Positions 1 through 9,737 of a DNA stretch of 64,000 bases are shown piece by piece. The notes beneath the pieces are model-generated. The model ran no database searches, was not told the DNA's origin, and worked only from the letters and a program-made list of their open reading frames with translations. Position 1 is the first letter of the stretch. Each line of letters opens with the position of its first letter. The position numbers were made by a program, and so were the translations under genes. Source of the stretch: Alteribacillus sp. YIM 98480 (GTDB taxonomy: Bacteria > Bacillota > Bacilli > Bacillales > Marinococcaceae); the NCBI RefSeq assembly GCF_009765375.1, contig NZ_VTOK01000003.1:62001-126000 (forward strand), written 5' to 3'.

Positions 1-791
1 GGTAAAAAATAGCGAGTGGGATCATCAATCGGTGGTTTTACATCTGCTTCGTTTATCATCGAGTCATGATTGGCAATAAATCTCCAAATTTGTTGTCTTG
101 TTTCTTCATCTGTTGAAGCGTACTCATGCACAGTCATTTTTTTGTTTTTGACATTATAAATAATGTATCCTTTTTCTTCTCCGTCGCTATTAGAGTAAAC
201 AGCAATTTGTGCTTTTTTTATTTTACGGTGGACATAACGCCACCAATTCTCATCGCGCTCAACAGCTCCATTATACCTGTGTGCAAAGGTGTGATATATA
301 TTGTTAAGAATCGGCCAATCATCAATAGTAATACGGTCGAAGCTGCCATTTTCGATACCGCCTTTTTCTGGAAGCTGTTCTCTTTTTAAATGCCATGTAA
401 GTGAATCTGAAAACAACTCCCATCCGAACTTACGATAAAATCCAATGGAAAAAGGAAATAAAAAAGAAAGCTGATGCCCTCTTTCGTACATATCTTTTAA
501 AGATTCTTCCAATAGCTTCCTCACAAGACCGTTTCTTCTTGCTTCTGGCCAGGTAGCTACCCCGGAAACTCCCCCCATCTTCATTTTCCTGCCTCCTACA
601 AATACATTGGCTGGCAGTATGTGAAGCTTTGACAGTAACCTGTTTTCTTCTGCAGCAATCCATGTATTCTCCGGTGTCATGACGCGTTCCATGTTGATTC
701 TGTCTTCCTCAGTCATTTCAAATTGAAAGGCAAATTGATTAAGTTCAAGGCTCTGTTCAAGCTCTGTTTCTTTTATTTTTCGAATTTCCAT
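1..791 (-). CDS. GNAT N-acetyltransferase, Eis-like (5' part; gene runs off the window start)
   Basis: The reading frame opens with ATG at 791 behind a good ribosome site (AAAGGAG) and stays open to base 1, so about 263 codons are present and the C-terminus is missing. Residues 60-110 carry a GNAT acetyl-CoA-binding stretch (GGVSGVATWPEARRNGL) followed by a segment ending GFYRKFGWE, as in the Eis branch of acetyltransferases that modify small amines or aminoglycosides. The substrate cannot be read from the sequence. It follows pycA on the same strand, after the pycA terminator, where B. subtilis has ctaA on the other strand. No signal peptide is seen, so it should be cytoplasmic. Confidence 0.8.
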   Translation of the reverse strand, partial: MEIRKIKETELEQSLELNQFAFQFEMTEEDRINMERVMTPENTWIAAEENRLLSKLHILPANVFVGGRKMKMGGVSGVATWPEARRNGLVRKLLEESLKDMYERGHQLSFLFPFSIGFYRKFGWELFSDSLTWHLKREQLPEKGGIENGSFDRITIDDWPILNNIYHTFAHRYNGAVERDENWWRYVHRKIKKAQIAVYSNSDGEEKGYIIYNVKNKKMTVHEYASTDEETRQQIWRFIANHDSMINEADVKPPIDDPTRYFL

Positions 792-928
792 AGCAAGCAG
801 TCTCCTTTAAAGATGTAAGTCTTTTTAGACCCACCCATACCATTCTAAACCATTATGAATTTTCCTTCTTTTGATATGTAGAAAAACTGAAAACTCGGTT
901 GCCGCCGAGTCACTATGGCGGAAGTCAC

Positions 929-962
929 AAAAAGGCTGTCCTCTCACTAGGAGGGACAGCCT
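929..962 (-). terminator. Rho-independent terminator of pycA
   Basis: AGGCTGTCC (933-941) pairs with GGACAGCCT (954-962), and on the minus strand the stem is followed by a run of five T. It lies just past the pycA stop. Confidence 0.8.
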
Positions 963-974
963 GCTGTAATCTAA

Positions 975-3900
975 TTAATTTTCAAGTTCAATTAATAGAT
1001 CGCCGGATTCAATCGTATCACCATCGGAAACATGAACGTTTTTCACTTCTCCATCAAATGGAGCTTGTACAGTCGTCTCCATTTTCATAGCCTCTGTGAT
1101 CATAAGATGATCGCCTTTTTTCACTTTTTCTCCTTTTTCAACGAGCTTTTTGACAACGGTTCCTGGCATAGATGCACCAATTTGGTTTGGATTCGTTTTA
1201 TCGACTTTCGGACGATCCGTGTCTGCTGTTTTTACATTTTGGTCTTTAATTACCACTTCACGCGGCTGTCCATTCAGCTCGAAATAAACAATTCGATTTC
1301 CGTTGTCCTGCGGTTTAGAAATGGAAATAAGTTTCACAATTAATGTTTTTCCTTGTTCAATTTCTACTTCAATTTCTTCACCTAAACGCAAACCGTAAAA
1401 GAATGTTGGTGTGTCAAGTACTGAGACATCTCCAAACTGTTGGCGGAAACGTTCAAAATCCATAAACACTTTCGGATAAAGAGCATAGGAGATCATATCA
1501 TGGCTCGTTACTTGACGATCCAGTTTATGATACAAATCTTCTTTTACCTCTTGGAAGTTCACCGGCTCTAATCTTTCTCCTGGACGGTGTGTTATTGCTT
1601 CTCTTCCTTTTAATATAATTTGCTGTAATTCTTTCGGGAAACCTTGATATGGCTGGCCAAGAAAGCCTTGGAAAAATTCAACGACTGAATCTGGAAAATC
1701 AAGGTTTTCACCTTTTTCATAAATGTCATCTTCGGTTAGATCATTTTGAACCATGTATAATGCCATATCTCCGACTACTTTGGAGGATGGTGTTACTTTT
1801 ACTACATCACCAAACATGTCGTTTACGCGACGGTACATTTTCTTTACTTCATTCCAGCGGCCCTTTAAGCCAACTGCTTTTGCTTGCTGTTGTAAATTAC
1901 TGTATTGCCCGCCCGGCATTTCATGTTCATATACTTCTGTGTGCGGCGCATTCATTCCGCTTTCAAATCCTTGATAATATTTACGGGTATAATCCCAATA
2001 TTCACTAAGCTGCTCAAGAGCTTTTATATCAATGTCCGGCTGACGATCTGTTCCCTTTAATGCATAGTAAAGGCTGTTGGCACTTGGCTGAGAAGTAAGC
2101 CCTGCCATAGAACTTGCCGCCACATCTACAATATCTACACCTGCTTCAACGGCCCGTGCATACGAGAGAATACCGTTACCGCTTGTATCATGGGTATGCA
2201 GATGAATCGGAATATCAATGGTTTCCTTCAACTCAGAAATCAACTGATACGCAGCTTCCGGCTTCAATAAGCCTGCCATATCTTTGATTCCTAAAATATG
2301 AGCACCGGAGTCTTGCAATTGTTTGGCAAGATTTTTATAGTAATTCAAGTCATATTTATCCCGTTTCGGATCAAGAATATCACCCGTATAACACATGGAA
2401 GCTTCTGCAATTTTGTCTTGTTCACGTACTTCATTGATAGCAAGCTTCATGCCTTCTACCCAGTTAAGAGAATCAAAGATCCGGAAAACGTCTATACCTG
2501 CAGCAGCTGATTTTTCAACGAATTCTTTGATGACATTATCAGGGTAGTTTTTATATCCTACCGCGTTAGAAGCACGAAGGAGCATTTGGAAAAGCATATT
2601 AGGCATTTTTTCTCTAAGTTCTATGAGACGCTCCCACGGATCTTCATGTAAAAATCTCATAGACACATCAAACGTAGCTCCTCCCCACATTTCAGAAGAG
2701 AAAAGATTAGGGAGCAATCTAGATGTCGGCTCTGCTATTTTCTTTAAATCGTGGGTCCGAAAACGAGTGGCAAGCAAGGATTGATGGGCATCACGGAAAG
2801 TGGTATCCGTAAGCAATACTTCTTTTTGATTTTTCACCCATTCAGCTAATCCTTCCGGACCTTTTTCGTCTAGTATTTGCTTTGTGCCATTAGGAAAAGG
2901 CTCACTATGTTTAATTTTAGGAATCTCAGGCTTTTCAAATATTGGTTTTTTCTCTTGTTCAAGACCTGGATAACCGTTAATAATCGTTTCACCAATAAAG
3001 GTCAGCATTTTCGTTCCGCGGTCTTTTCGTTTCGGAAATACGAACAGTTCTGGAGTAGAATCGATGAAAGATGTATTGTATTCACCGGTTAAAAACTGTT
3101 CATGCTGAACGACATTTTCTAAAAATGCTATGTTTGTTTTAATACCGCGGATTCGGAATTCGCGAAGGTTACGGAGCATTTTAGCTGCAGCACCTTCAAA
3201 AGTAAGCGACCATGTTGATACTTTTACAAGCAGCGAGTCGTAGTGCGGTGTAATCACGGCACCTTGAAAACCGTTACCCGCATCAAGGCGTACACCAAAG
3301 CCGCCGCTGGAACGATAAGCCATGATTTTTCCTGTATCCGGGAAGAAATTATTGGCTGGATCTTCCGTTGTTACACGGGACTGAATCGCATAACCATTTG
3401 TAGTGATCTTATCCTGGCTTGGAATCCCAATTTCAGCACCGTGAAGGGATTTTCCAGCTGCGATATACAACTGTGTTTGGACAATATCCACCCCGGTTAC
3501 CATTTCTGTAATTGTATGCTCTACCTGCACACGTGGATTTACCTCGATAAAGTAAAATTCGCCGTCTGGGTTGACGAGGAATTCAACGGTTCCAGCGTTT
3601 ACGTAATTAATGTTCTCCGCCAGCTTTAATGCTGCGTTACAAATGTTTTCTCGAAGTTCCTGGCTTAAAGACACACTTGGAGCGATTTCAACTACCTTCT
3701 GGTGACGGCGCTGCACAGAACAGTCTCTGTCATATAAGTGAACGATGTTGCCTTCTTTATCCCCAAGAATCTGTACTTCAATATGTTTTGGATTTTCAAT
3801 GAATTTTTCAACGTAGACTTCATCGCTGCCAAATGAAGATTTCGCCTCAGAGCGAGCGCGGTCATATGCTTCCTCTAATGCTTCGGGACTGCGAACAATA

Positions 3901-4424
3901 CGCATCCCGCGGCCGCCGCCGCCAAGAGCCGCTTTAATAATAAACGGAAAACCATTTTCATCAGCAAATTTCTTTACTTCTTCCAATCCTGATACTGGTC
4001 CGTCACTTCCCGGAATGACAGGCAGTTCAGCTTTTATAGCCGTTTCTCTGGCTCTTACTTTATCCCCGAACATATGAAGGTGTTCGGTACCTGGTCCAAT
4101 GAAAATGATTCCTTCCTCTATACAACGTTCTGCGAAATGAAGGTTTTCTGATAAAAAGCCGTAACCTGGATGGATTGCATCCACGTCATTGCTTTTCGCT
4201 GTTTCAATAATGCTTTCAATATCCAGATATGCATCGATCGGCTTTTTTCCTTCACCGATTAAATATGCTTCATCTGCTTTGTAGCGGTGAAATGCACTGG
4301 AGTCTTCTTTGGAATAAACCGCAACAGTACGAATATGCAATTCTGTACAAGCCCGGAAAATCCTGATTGCTATTTCTCCGCGGTTAGCTACTAGTACTTT
4401 TTTTATGTTGCCTATGCCATTCAT
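975..4424 (-). CDS. pycA: Pyruvate carboxylase
   Basis: Biotin-dependent cytoplasmic enzyme that makes oxaloacetate from pyruvate, bicarbonate and ATP to refill the TCA cycle. The 1149-residue chain matches the usual ~1148. Its order is N-terminal biotin carboxylase/ATP-grasp (from VLVANRGEIAIRIF), carboxyltransferase TIM barrel (from about residue 520, with TDTTFRDAHQSLLATR), and a C-terminal biotinyl domain with EAMKMET and the biotin lysine near residue 1114. An upstream in-frame ATG at 4475 exists, but ATG 4424 is preceded at 6 nt by AGGAGG and matches the family N-terminus. It is transcribed alone from a clear sigma-A promoter. The B. subtilis neighbour ftsW is not present upstream. Confidence 0.98.
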   Translation of the reverse strand: MNGIGNIKKVLVANRGEIAIRIFRACTELHIRTVAVYSKEDSSAFHRYKADEAYLIGEGKKPIDAYLDIESIIETAKSNDVDAIHPGYGFLSENLHFAERCIEEGIIFIGPGTEHLHMFGDKVRARETAIKAELPVIPGSDGPVSGLEEVKKFADENGFPFIIKAALGGGGRGMRIVRSPEALEEAYDRARSEAKSSFGSDEVYVEKFIENPKHIEVQILGDKEGNIVHLYDRDCSVQRRHQKVVEIAPSVSLSQELRENICNAALKLAENINYVNAGTVEFLVNPDGEFYFIEVNPRVQVEHTITEMVTGVDIVQTQLYIAAGKSLHGAEIGIPSQDKITTNGYAIQSRVTTEDPANNFFPDTGKIMAYRSSGGFGVRLDAGNGFQGAVITPHYDSLLVKVSTWSLTFEGAAAKMLRNLREFRIRGIKTNIAFLENVVQHEQFLTGEYNTSFIDSTPELFVFPKRKDRGTKMLTFIGETIINGYPGLEQEKKPIFEKPEIPKIKHSEPFPNGTKQILDEKGPEGLAEWVKNQKEVLLTDTTFRDAHQSLLATRFRTHDLKKIAEPTSRLLPNLFSSEMWGGATFDVSMRFLHEDPWERLIELREKMPNMLFQMLLRASNAVGYKNYPDNVIKEFVEKSAAAGIDVFRIFDSLNWVEGMKLAINEVREQDKIAEASMCYTGDILDPKRDKYDLNYYKNLAKQLQDSGAHILGIKDMAGLLKPEAAYQLISELKETIDIPIHLHTHDTSGNGILSYARAVEAGVDIVDVAASSMAGLTSQPSANSLYYALKGTDRQPDIDIKALEQLSEYWDYTRKYYQGFESGMNAPHTEVYEHEMPGGQYSNLQQQAKAVGLKGRWNEVKKMYRRVNDMFGDVVKVTPSSKVVGDMALYMVQNDLTEDDIYEKGENLDFPDSVVEFFQGFLGQPYQGFPKELQQIILKGREAITHRPGERLEPVNFQEVKEDLYHKLDRQVTSHDMISYALYPKVFMDFERFRQQFGDVSVLDTPTFFYGLRLGEEIEVEIEQGKTLIVKLISISKPQDNGNRIVYFELNGQPREVVIKDQNVKTADTDRPKVDKTNPNQIGASMPGTVVKKLVEKGEKVKKGDHLMITEAMKMETTVQAPFDGEVKNVHVSDGDTIESGDLLIELEN

Positions 4425-4525
4425 ACAATTCCTCCTTGGTATAATTGCTCTCCACTCAGTCAATAATTCATTCAATTAAATTTTGTGTTTTTATTTTCGT
4501 TGACTGACAATTCTAAATATAAATT

Positions 4526-4553
4526 ATCATAACACGTCTTGAGAATCTGTCAA
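4526..4553 (-). promoter_or_regulatory. Sigma-A promoter of pycA
   Basis: On the minus strand a perfect TTGACA (-35, 4548-4553) is separated by 16 nt from TATGAT (-10, 4526-4531), about 100 nt upstream of the pycA ATG. The stretch from 4554 to 4860 holds no other gene that I can support, and no trace of ftsW. Confidence 0.75.
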
Positions 4554-4860
4554 AAAGTTAGTTTGTAAAAATAGGCGTAAAATATTATGGTTACATGCAT
4601 TTTCATGCCTTTTTCAAACTTTTTTTAAAAATATCAACGCACAGGTCATTCTATCGAAGCTTTTGCTATTTCTATCTGCCTGCTTATTATTTAACATTAA
4701 TAGGAGTTTAATTATAATTCCGCCGGTTTCCTATTCGTTTCTCATGCACCCTTAATGTATTATCACGTTTAGTTCTTCAAAAAAGAAGGATGAAGCTAGA
4801 TGCAGATTAAATATTTTCAAGATCGTTATTCACCATCGAAAAAATTATTTCTTGAAAATA

Positions 4861-4899
4861 AAAAAACCAAGCTACTCTTTAGAATAGCCTGGCTTTTTT
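4861..4899 (-). terminator. Terminator after ylaN
   Basis: CCAAGCTACTC (4867-4877) pairs with GAATAGCCTGG (4882-4892) around a 4-nt loop, with T runs on either strand. It directly follows the ylaN stop and separates ylaN from pycA. Confidence 0.8.
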
Positions 4900-5181
4900 C
4901 TATTTACCAACGGTGGCTTCATGAAATGCTGCCAGTTTCCGTTCAAGTTCAGAGAGGATATACTTTCCAGTTTCCTCATCAATTAAATTTAAACGAATGG
5001 CAAAGTCAATTTCACGGGAAAGGCCAAACATTTGCGTATCCAAAACCTCTTCATAAAGAGGACACTGGGGCATAGTGAGATTATCCATTTGTACTTCGAT
5101 TAATTTCCGGATCTTTTCTGCGTCGGCTTTAAGCAGAGCGTATGCTTTCTCGCTATGTTCGGTCATCGCCTTCACGCTCAA
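4900..5181 (-). CDS. ylaN: YlaN family protein (UPF0358)
   Basis: Small cytoplasmic protein of 93 residues, strongly matching YlaN, including [20 protein letters not shown] and [13 protein letters not shown]. subtilis YlaN is needed under low iron and is linked to control of the Fur repressor; that is family knowledge, not visible here. The first codon is TTG at 5181: AGGAGG sits 7 nt upstream of it, whereas the next ATG (M6) is too far from the ribosome site. It is followed by a strong terminator. It lies downstream of glsA on the same strand, as in B. subtilis, but the usual next gene ftsW is absent. Confidence 0.93.
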   Translation of the reverse strand: MSVKAMTEHSEKAYALLKADAEKIRKLIEVQMDNLTMPQCPLYEEVLDTQMFGLSREIDFAIRLNLIDEETGKYILSELERKLAAFHEATVGK

Positions 5182-5271
5182 GGTGATCCCTCCTACTCGT
5201 TAACTCCCTGTCCCTATCTTATCCGTTATGTGAAAAAAATGCAAGATAACTCTTATTGTTCGAGAAAATTT

Positions 5272-6207
5272 TTACGAAAATATGCTCAAGCTATATTTTT
5301 CTGCTAACGTTTCTAACAGCTTCAACCCGGCTGCGCTGTTGCCTTTTTTATCTAGCGGAGGACTGATGATTCCCATTCCTGTGCCATCCGGAAGAGCAGC
5401 AACGAGTGCTCCAGATACGCCGCTTTTCGCTGGTATACCTGCTTTAATTGCAAATTCTCCGGATGCATTATACATACCGCACGTGACCATAAACGTTTTA
5501 ACAATTCTGGCTATCCGCGGAGGTATTATATTTCTGCCGCTATTTGGATCCCTGCCTTTCTTACCAATAACACTCCCTATACGAGCCAGATCTTTGCAAG
5601 TTAACTGAATCGAGCATTGTTTAATATATACGTCAAGAAGAGACTCCATATCACCATCAATCACATCATGACTTTTCATGAAATAACTTAATGCTCTATT
5701 TAAATCAGCATTTTCCCGCTCCGATGCTGCTGTTTTTTCGCACACGGAAATAGAGGGGTTATCTGTCAATTCATGAATAAATGTTAACAGCCTGCCAATT
5801 TTTTCGTCTCCTGAATTTCCCGCTATCAAGCTAGTTACGGCTATAGCTCCTGCGTTAATCATTGGATTAAGTGGTTTCGATGGTTTTTCTTCTTCTAGTG
5901 CTTCAATGGTGTGAAACGGATCGCCAGTCGGCTCCATTCCTACTTTCGAAAAAACCTTTTTTTCTCCGTGGTCCATTAGCGCGAGAGCTAAACTAATTAT
6001 TTTCGAAACACTTTGAAGGGTAAATAAATAGTCGGCGTGACCAGCAGCAACGATATGCTCATCTTTATAAACCGCACATCCAAAAAGATCTGGGTTCATT
6101 TGATTTAATTCTGGTATGTATGTCGGCATGCTGCCTGTTTTTGCATAAGGTTGTATCGTTTGCAGCAATGATTCTAATTCATTTTTTTCAATAAAAAGAC
6201 GGCTCAT
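5272..6207 (-). CDS. glsA: Glutaminase
   Basis: Hydrolyses L-glutamine to glutamate and ammonia in the cytoplasm. At 311 residues it has the standard length of the serine-dependent beta-lactamase-fold glutaminases (B. subtilis YlaM). Visible family signatures are QSVSK (catalytic Ser-x-x-Lys region near residue 64), NPMINAGAI, and the C-terminal GIPAKSGVSGALVA. ATG 6207 has AAAGGAGGGG in front. It is followed after 90 bp by ylaN on the same strand. Bases 6208-6464 are the divergent gap to ylaL. Confidence 0.95.
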   Translation of the reverse strand: MSRLFIEKNELESLLQTIQPYAKTGSMPTYIPELNQMNPDLFGCAVYKDEHIVAAGHADYLFTLQSVSKIISLALALMDHGEKKVFSKVGMEPTGDPFHTIEALEEEKPSKPLNPMINAGAIAVTSLIAGNSGDEKIGRLLTFIHELTDNPSISVCEKTAASERENADLNRALSYFMKSHDVIDGDMESLLDVYIKQCSIQLTCKDLARIGSVIGKKGRDPNSGRNIIPPRIARIVKTFMVTCGMYNASGEFAIKAGIPAKSGVSGALVAALPDGTGMGIISPPLDKKGNSAAGLKLLETLAEKYSLSIFS

Positions 6208-6464
6208 GGGTCCCCTCCTTTTGAGTCGTAAGGAAATAGTATATTGCTTGTATATTGTAAACGAGTTTGCTTGTTCTCATACTCTCTTAAAATTATGTTA
6301 GGATTAACAATGATGTGTTTTTACATGGTTTGAAAAGAATACGTTTTATTGGTAAACCGTATAAGCAATCAGCGGCATTCAGATAACATATGAATGCCTT
6401 CGCTGCCTGGCGGTTCCCTTTACAAGGCGACAAGCTAAGTTTTTTATTTAGGAGGAGAGAAGAC

Positions 6465-6974
6465 ATGGACTTTATCGTTATGATTAATGGAAACGTTAAA
6501 CATACAATAACGATTGACCCGACTGTGTGGATATTTGATGACCGCAAAATCGACCTGAACACATGGACGGGGGAAGAAAACAGGAAAAGTGATGAAATGG
6601 AACAGTATAAAAAAGACATCTCTAAACAGTGGGATAAAGAAATAACCGAAGGAGCACAGCTGCCAAAACGCAACCAAACCAATCGCATTCGAACAAAAAA
6701 GGAAGAACTGATCAATGGTACGTTTGGTATCCCTTTTGCTTCCTTTTTAAAAAATGCTGAACCTGCTTCTGATGCAGCAAAAGTAGTAGTAGAGACAAAC
6801 GGCGGTAATGAGACCGACCATATCGTCTCACTTGAAGAGGCATCTCAATTTGTGATTGGTTTTTCCGAAGATGGTAAACCATTAAAAGAAACAGGACCGG
6901 TTCACGTATACTTTGGCGACGGCAGTAATAAAGAAAACCCCATCACGCATGTAAATGGATTTAAGATTGTTTAA
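6465..6974 (+). CDS. ylaL: YlaL-like protein
   Basis: A 169-residue cytoplasmic protein with the N-terminal pattern INGNVKHTITIDPTVWIFDD, which I recognise from YlaL-type Bacillaceae proteins next to glsA and phoH. Some databases label them peptidyl-prolyl isomerase, but I see nothing that proves an activity. An in-frame ATG exists upstream at 6390, but ATG 6465 follows AGGAGGAGAG at a proper distance and starts the conserved part. The middle (residues 45-80) is very charged and probably helical. It converges on the phoH-like gene, with two terminator hairpins between. Confidence 0.8.
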   Translation: MDFIVMINGNVKHTITIDPTVWIFDDRKIDLNTWTGEENRKSDEMEQYKKDISKQWDKEITEGAQLPKRNQTNRIRTKKEELINGTFGIPFASFLKNAEPASDAAKVVVETNGGNETDHIVSLEEASQFVIGFSEDGKPLKETGPVHVYFGDGSNKENPITHVNGFKIV

Positions 6975-6999
6975 TGGAAATCATGGTCTGCATAGAAAA

Positions 7000-7048
7000 T
7001 AAAAAGGTTATCCTCACAAGACGTTTTTCTAAAGTGATAACCTTTTTT
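7000..7048 (+). terminator. Terminator after ylaL
   Basis: AAAAAGGTTATC and GATAACCTTTTTT form a stem around a ~23-nt loop just after the ylaL stop. Poly-A and poly-T flanks make it potentially bidirectional. Confidence 0.75.
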
Positions 7049-7160
7049 GAAACTTTTCGCCTAGCAGTGGAATATCAACGAAACCTCATTTAGGACTTTC
7101 GACACATTCCTATTCACCCGAAATTGAAACCAGCCATCACGATGTCTGTTTCAAACAAAC

Positions 7161-7198
7161 AAAAGCCTGCTGTGATATTTATGTCACAACAGGCTTTT
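7161..7198 (-). terminator. Terminator after the phoH-like gene
   Basis: AAAAGCCTG-C-TGTGA pairs with TCACA-A-CAGGCTTTT around an 8-nt loop. It lies 47 bp beyond the phoH-like stop codon on the minus strand. Confidence 0.7.
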
Positions 7199-7244
7199 CC
7201 ACTTAAGGGCTTTTAGGTCCACACTTATCTCGTCTTTTAAAAGA

Positions 7245-8573
7245 TTATAAAAGATCTGCTGCAAGCTGCGCTAATCCTGATCTTTCCCCTTTTTCAAGCT
7301 TAACATGACCACTGATTGCTTGATCTTTAAACATTTCCACTACATACGCAAGACCGTTATTTAATTCATCGAGATAAGGATGATCAATCTGAGCGGGGTC
7401 TCCCATAAACACAATTTTACTGCCTTCTCCAACTCTCGTTAAAATGGTTTTCACTTCATGCTTCGTTAAATTTTGTGCTTCATCGATGATGATAAATTGA
7501 TCAGGAATGCTTCTTCCGCGTATATACGTTAATGCTTCGACCTGGATAGAACCCATCCCCGCTAATATTTGATCGAGCTCTCCAGGTTTTTTCGTATTAA
7601 ACAAATATTCAAGATTATCAAATACCGGCTGCATCCACGGCCGAAGTTTTTCTTCTTTTTCTCCAGGCAAAAAACCAATATCTTTTCCCATCGGAACAAC
7701 CGGTCTTGCAACAAGCAGTTTATTGTATCTGCCCATATCTTCTGTCTGCAGTAAACCCGCAGCAAGAGAGAGCAGCGTTTTACCTGTACCAGCTTTCCCA
7801 GTCAAAGTTACAAGCGGTATATCTTCTCTTAATAAAAGTTCAAGCGCCATTTTCTGTTCTACATTTCGCGGTTTAATCCCCCACACATGTTCAGGCTCTT
7901 TGGCAAAAGGCTTGACCAACTTTCCTGTTTCATCCACTTTTGCCACAGCAGAAGCAGGAGTGCCCAAGGCATCTTTTAAAACGATAAATTGGTGGGGATA
8001 CAGTCTTTCTTTTTCTAACATACTGACAGGCAATTCTTGGTTTTCGTAAAATTGATTGAGAACATCTTTTGATACTTCCTGATAGAGCTTGCCTTTATAA
8101 ATATTGTCATACTCGGTGACACGATCGCTGAGAAAATCTTCGGCAACCATTCCAAGCGCATCGGCTTTCACTCGTACTAAAGCATCTTTACTTACAATAA
8201 TAACTTTTTTTGCTGGGTCAGAAGCTTGCAGCTCTGATTGTAAATTCATCGCCACAGCTAAAATTCGATTATCATTCGTTACCTCAATAAATGTTTCTTT
8301 GAGATATTGAAGAGAACGGTGATTTAGTTCTACTCTTACCGTGCCTCCATTTTCTAAAGGAATACCTTCATGAAGCTTTCCTTGATTACGGAGCCGGTCC
8401 AGCATTCTCGAGAATTGTCTTGCATTCCTTCCAATTTCATCCATATATCTTTTTTTGGAATCAATTTCTTCTAATACAACCGCTGGTATAACCACCTCAT
8501 TATCTTCAAATTGAAATATGGCACGGGGATCCTGCAAAAACACGTTTGTATCTATCACATATACCTTTTTCAA
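7245..8573 (-). CDS. ylaK: PhoH family ATPase with N-terminal PIN domain
   Basis: PIN-PhoH protein of 442 residues, the same length as B. subtilis YlaK. Residues 1-150 are a PIN-type nuclease domain (VIDTNVFLQDP with Asp8, then VVLEEID). The PhoH ATPase follows, with Walker A GKAGTGKT at 259-266 and a Walker B-like IIIDEAQN near 360. The family is thought to couple ATP hydrolysis to RNA unwinding or cleavage; the exact target is unknown. The start is TTG 8573, set by GGGGAGG seven bases upstream, and the protein then begins MKKVYVIDTN. It is transcribed alone and converges on ylaL. Confidence 0.92.
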   Translation of the reverse strand: MKKVYVIDTNVFLQDPRAIFQFEDNEVVIPAVVLEEIDSKKRYMDEIGRNARQFSRMLDRLRNQGKLHEGIPLENGGTVRVELNHRSLQYLKETFIEVTNDNRILAVAMNLQSELQASDPAKKVIIVSKDALVRVKADALGMVAEDFLSDRVTEYDNIYKGKLYQEVSKDVLNQFYENQELPVSMLEKERLYPHQFIVLKDALGTPASAVAKVDETGKLVKPFAKEPEHVWGIKPRNVEQKMALELLLREDIPLVTLTGKAGTGKTLLSLAAGLLQTEDMGRYNKLLVARPVVPMGKDIGFLPGEKEEKLRPWMQPVFDNLEYLFNTKKPGELDQILAGMGSIQVEALTYIRGRSIPDQFIIIDEAQNLTKHEVKTILTRVGEGSKIVFMGDPAQIDHPYLDELNNGLAYVVEMFKDQAISGHVKLEKGERSGLAQLAADLL

Positions 8574-8780
8574 TATATTTCCTCCCCACTGGATAATAAA
8601 CCTCTTTTCCCTTTTATCGGGGGACTCTAAAAGAGTTACTTCGGAGGATGCGAAAAAAATTGTACTTATTCTTTCTTATGCTTCAACTTGGACAAAGTTG
8701 ACGGCAAAAAGGAGATAGATGAAAGAAATCTTTATATTATTTTATTCTTTTACCTTTTACTTTAAACTCATTGAAATAAC

Positions 8781-8820
8781 AAAAAGGACCTAACCTGGTA
8801 TAAAGCCGGACTAAGCCCTT
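8781..8820 (-). terminator. Terminator of the flavin-split-barrel gene
   Basis: On the minus strand AGGGCTTAGTCCGG pairs, with several G-T wobbles, to CCAGGTTAGGTCCT and is followed by TTTTTG. It overlaps the stop of the gene at 8811. Confidence 0.55.
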
Positions 8821-9266
8821 TTCATTTCTTCCATTACTTGATTATCTAATTTAACAGCTGCTTCTGCATCATACGTTTTTTCATAATTTGGTTTAGAAAT
8901 CATTTTAGCTCCATAAAACATAACATCCCGTACTTCTTGAACGGTACATTCCACCAATGCTAATTTGATAGGTACATCATCCATTTTTTCTTTTAGAATA
9001 GTGCCCTCGCCTGAAATGGCATACGTCGTACCATCGGCAATAAATGAAATAACTAATCCACTATTGTTTTTTAAATTTTCTACGATTCTCGAACGATTGT
9101 CTACCGAAAAACGAATAGTGGACTCATCGGGGGCATAAACCCAGGATATCGCGTTAACATTTGGGGCACCTGATTCATAATCTACGGTTGCAATCGATAC
9201 AAATGTTTCTTGACGCAATAATGTGAGTAATTCTTCAGATAGTGAAGTATCTACCCTATTTGCCAT
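8811..9266 (-). CDS. Pyridoxamine 5'-phosphate oxidase-like (flavin split-barrel) protein
   Basis: A 151-residue cytoplasmic protein with a split-barrel FMN/F420-binding look: FVSIATVDYESGAPNVNAIS at the N-terminus, then IRFSVDNRSRIVENLKNN. It is far shorter and more divergent than true PdxH, so substrate and cofactor are not known. An upstream start at 9296 is possible, but ATG 9266 sits 7 nt after AGGAGG. It occupies the place between ylaK and ylaI where B. subtilis has ylaJ. Confidence 0.8.
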   Translation of the reverse strand: MANRVDTSLSEELLTLLRQETFVSIATVDYESGAPNVNAISWVYAPDESTIRFSVDNRSRIVENLKNNSGLVISFIADGTTYAISGEGTILKEKMDDVPIKLALVECTVQEVRDVMFYGAKMISKPNYEKTYDAEAAVKLDNQVMEEMKRA

Positions 9267-9489
9267 GTCTAGACCTCCTGTCTTATCCAGGTTCATTCAG
9301 TGAAGACGAAAATGAAGAAAACTCCATTTTACTTATCATATTACGACAGACAGCCGGTTAATTCCTTTTTTTATGCGGGAATTTTCTTTTAAGGCAAGTT
9401 ATCAGTGTGTTATATATTTTCTGCACGTGCCCATGTTATAATGAAGCATGCTTAGGAGTTTCTTTCACGTAATATTGGAGTGTGAAAAA

Positions 9490-9687
9490 ATGAAAGTGAA
9501 ATGCGTATTGTGTGATAGTATTAACGACCTTAATGATAAAAATCCGCTTGCGAAAAAACTGCGCAATCGGCCTATTCATACCTATATGTGTGATGATTGC
9601 AATGAACGTATTGACAAACGAACAAAAGAAAGATGGGAGAGCGGATTTAAACCCTACCGGGACCCCAAACAAAATGATGATTGGTAA
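9490..9687 (+). CDS. ylaI: YlaI family zinc-ribbon-like protein (DUF2197)
   Basis: A 65-residue protein starting at ATG 9490 behind GGAG. It has two cysteine pairs (CVLC and CDDC) about 30 residues apart, a small zinc ribbon, separated by the well conserved KKLRNRPIHTYMCDDC. That is the YlaI signature; function unknown. A longer in-frame start at 9448 has no better ribosome site and adds a non-conserved, hydrophobic stretch. In B. subtilis ylaH is the neighbouring gene; here the acyl-CoA island begins instead. Confidence 0.88.
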   Translation: MKVKCVLCDSINDLNDKNPLAKKLRNRPIHTYMCDDCNERIDKRTKERWESGFKPYRDPKQNDDW

Positions 9688-9737
9688 GAACTGCCAGCTT
9701 ATATCCTGTTAAGGTAAACAGAAAACATCGTGTTCGA

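Noticed and set aside
4800-5075. 91-codon plus-strand frame antisense to ylaN
   Set aside because: It overlaps the ylaN terminator and the conserved ylaN frame and has no ribosome site.
8719-8793. Short plus-strand frame with an AAAAGGAG-like ribosome site
   Set aside because: The spacing to ATG is too short, the product is 24 residues of low-complexity hydrophobic sequence, and the frame runs into a terminator.
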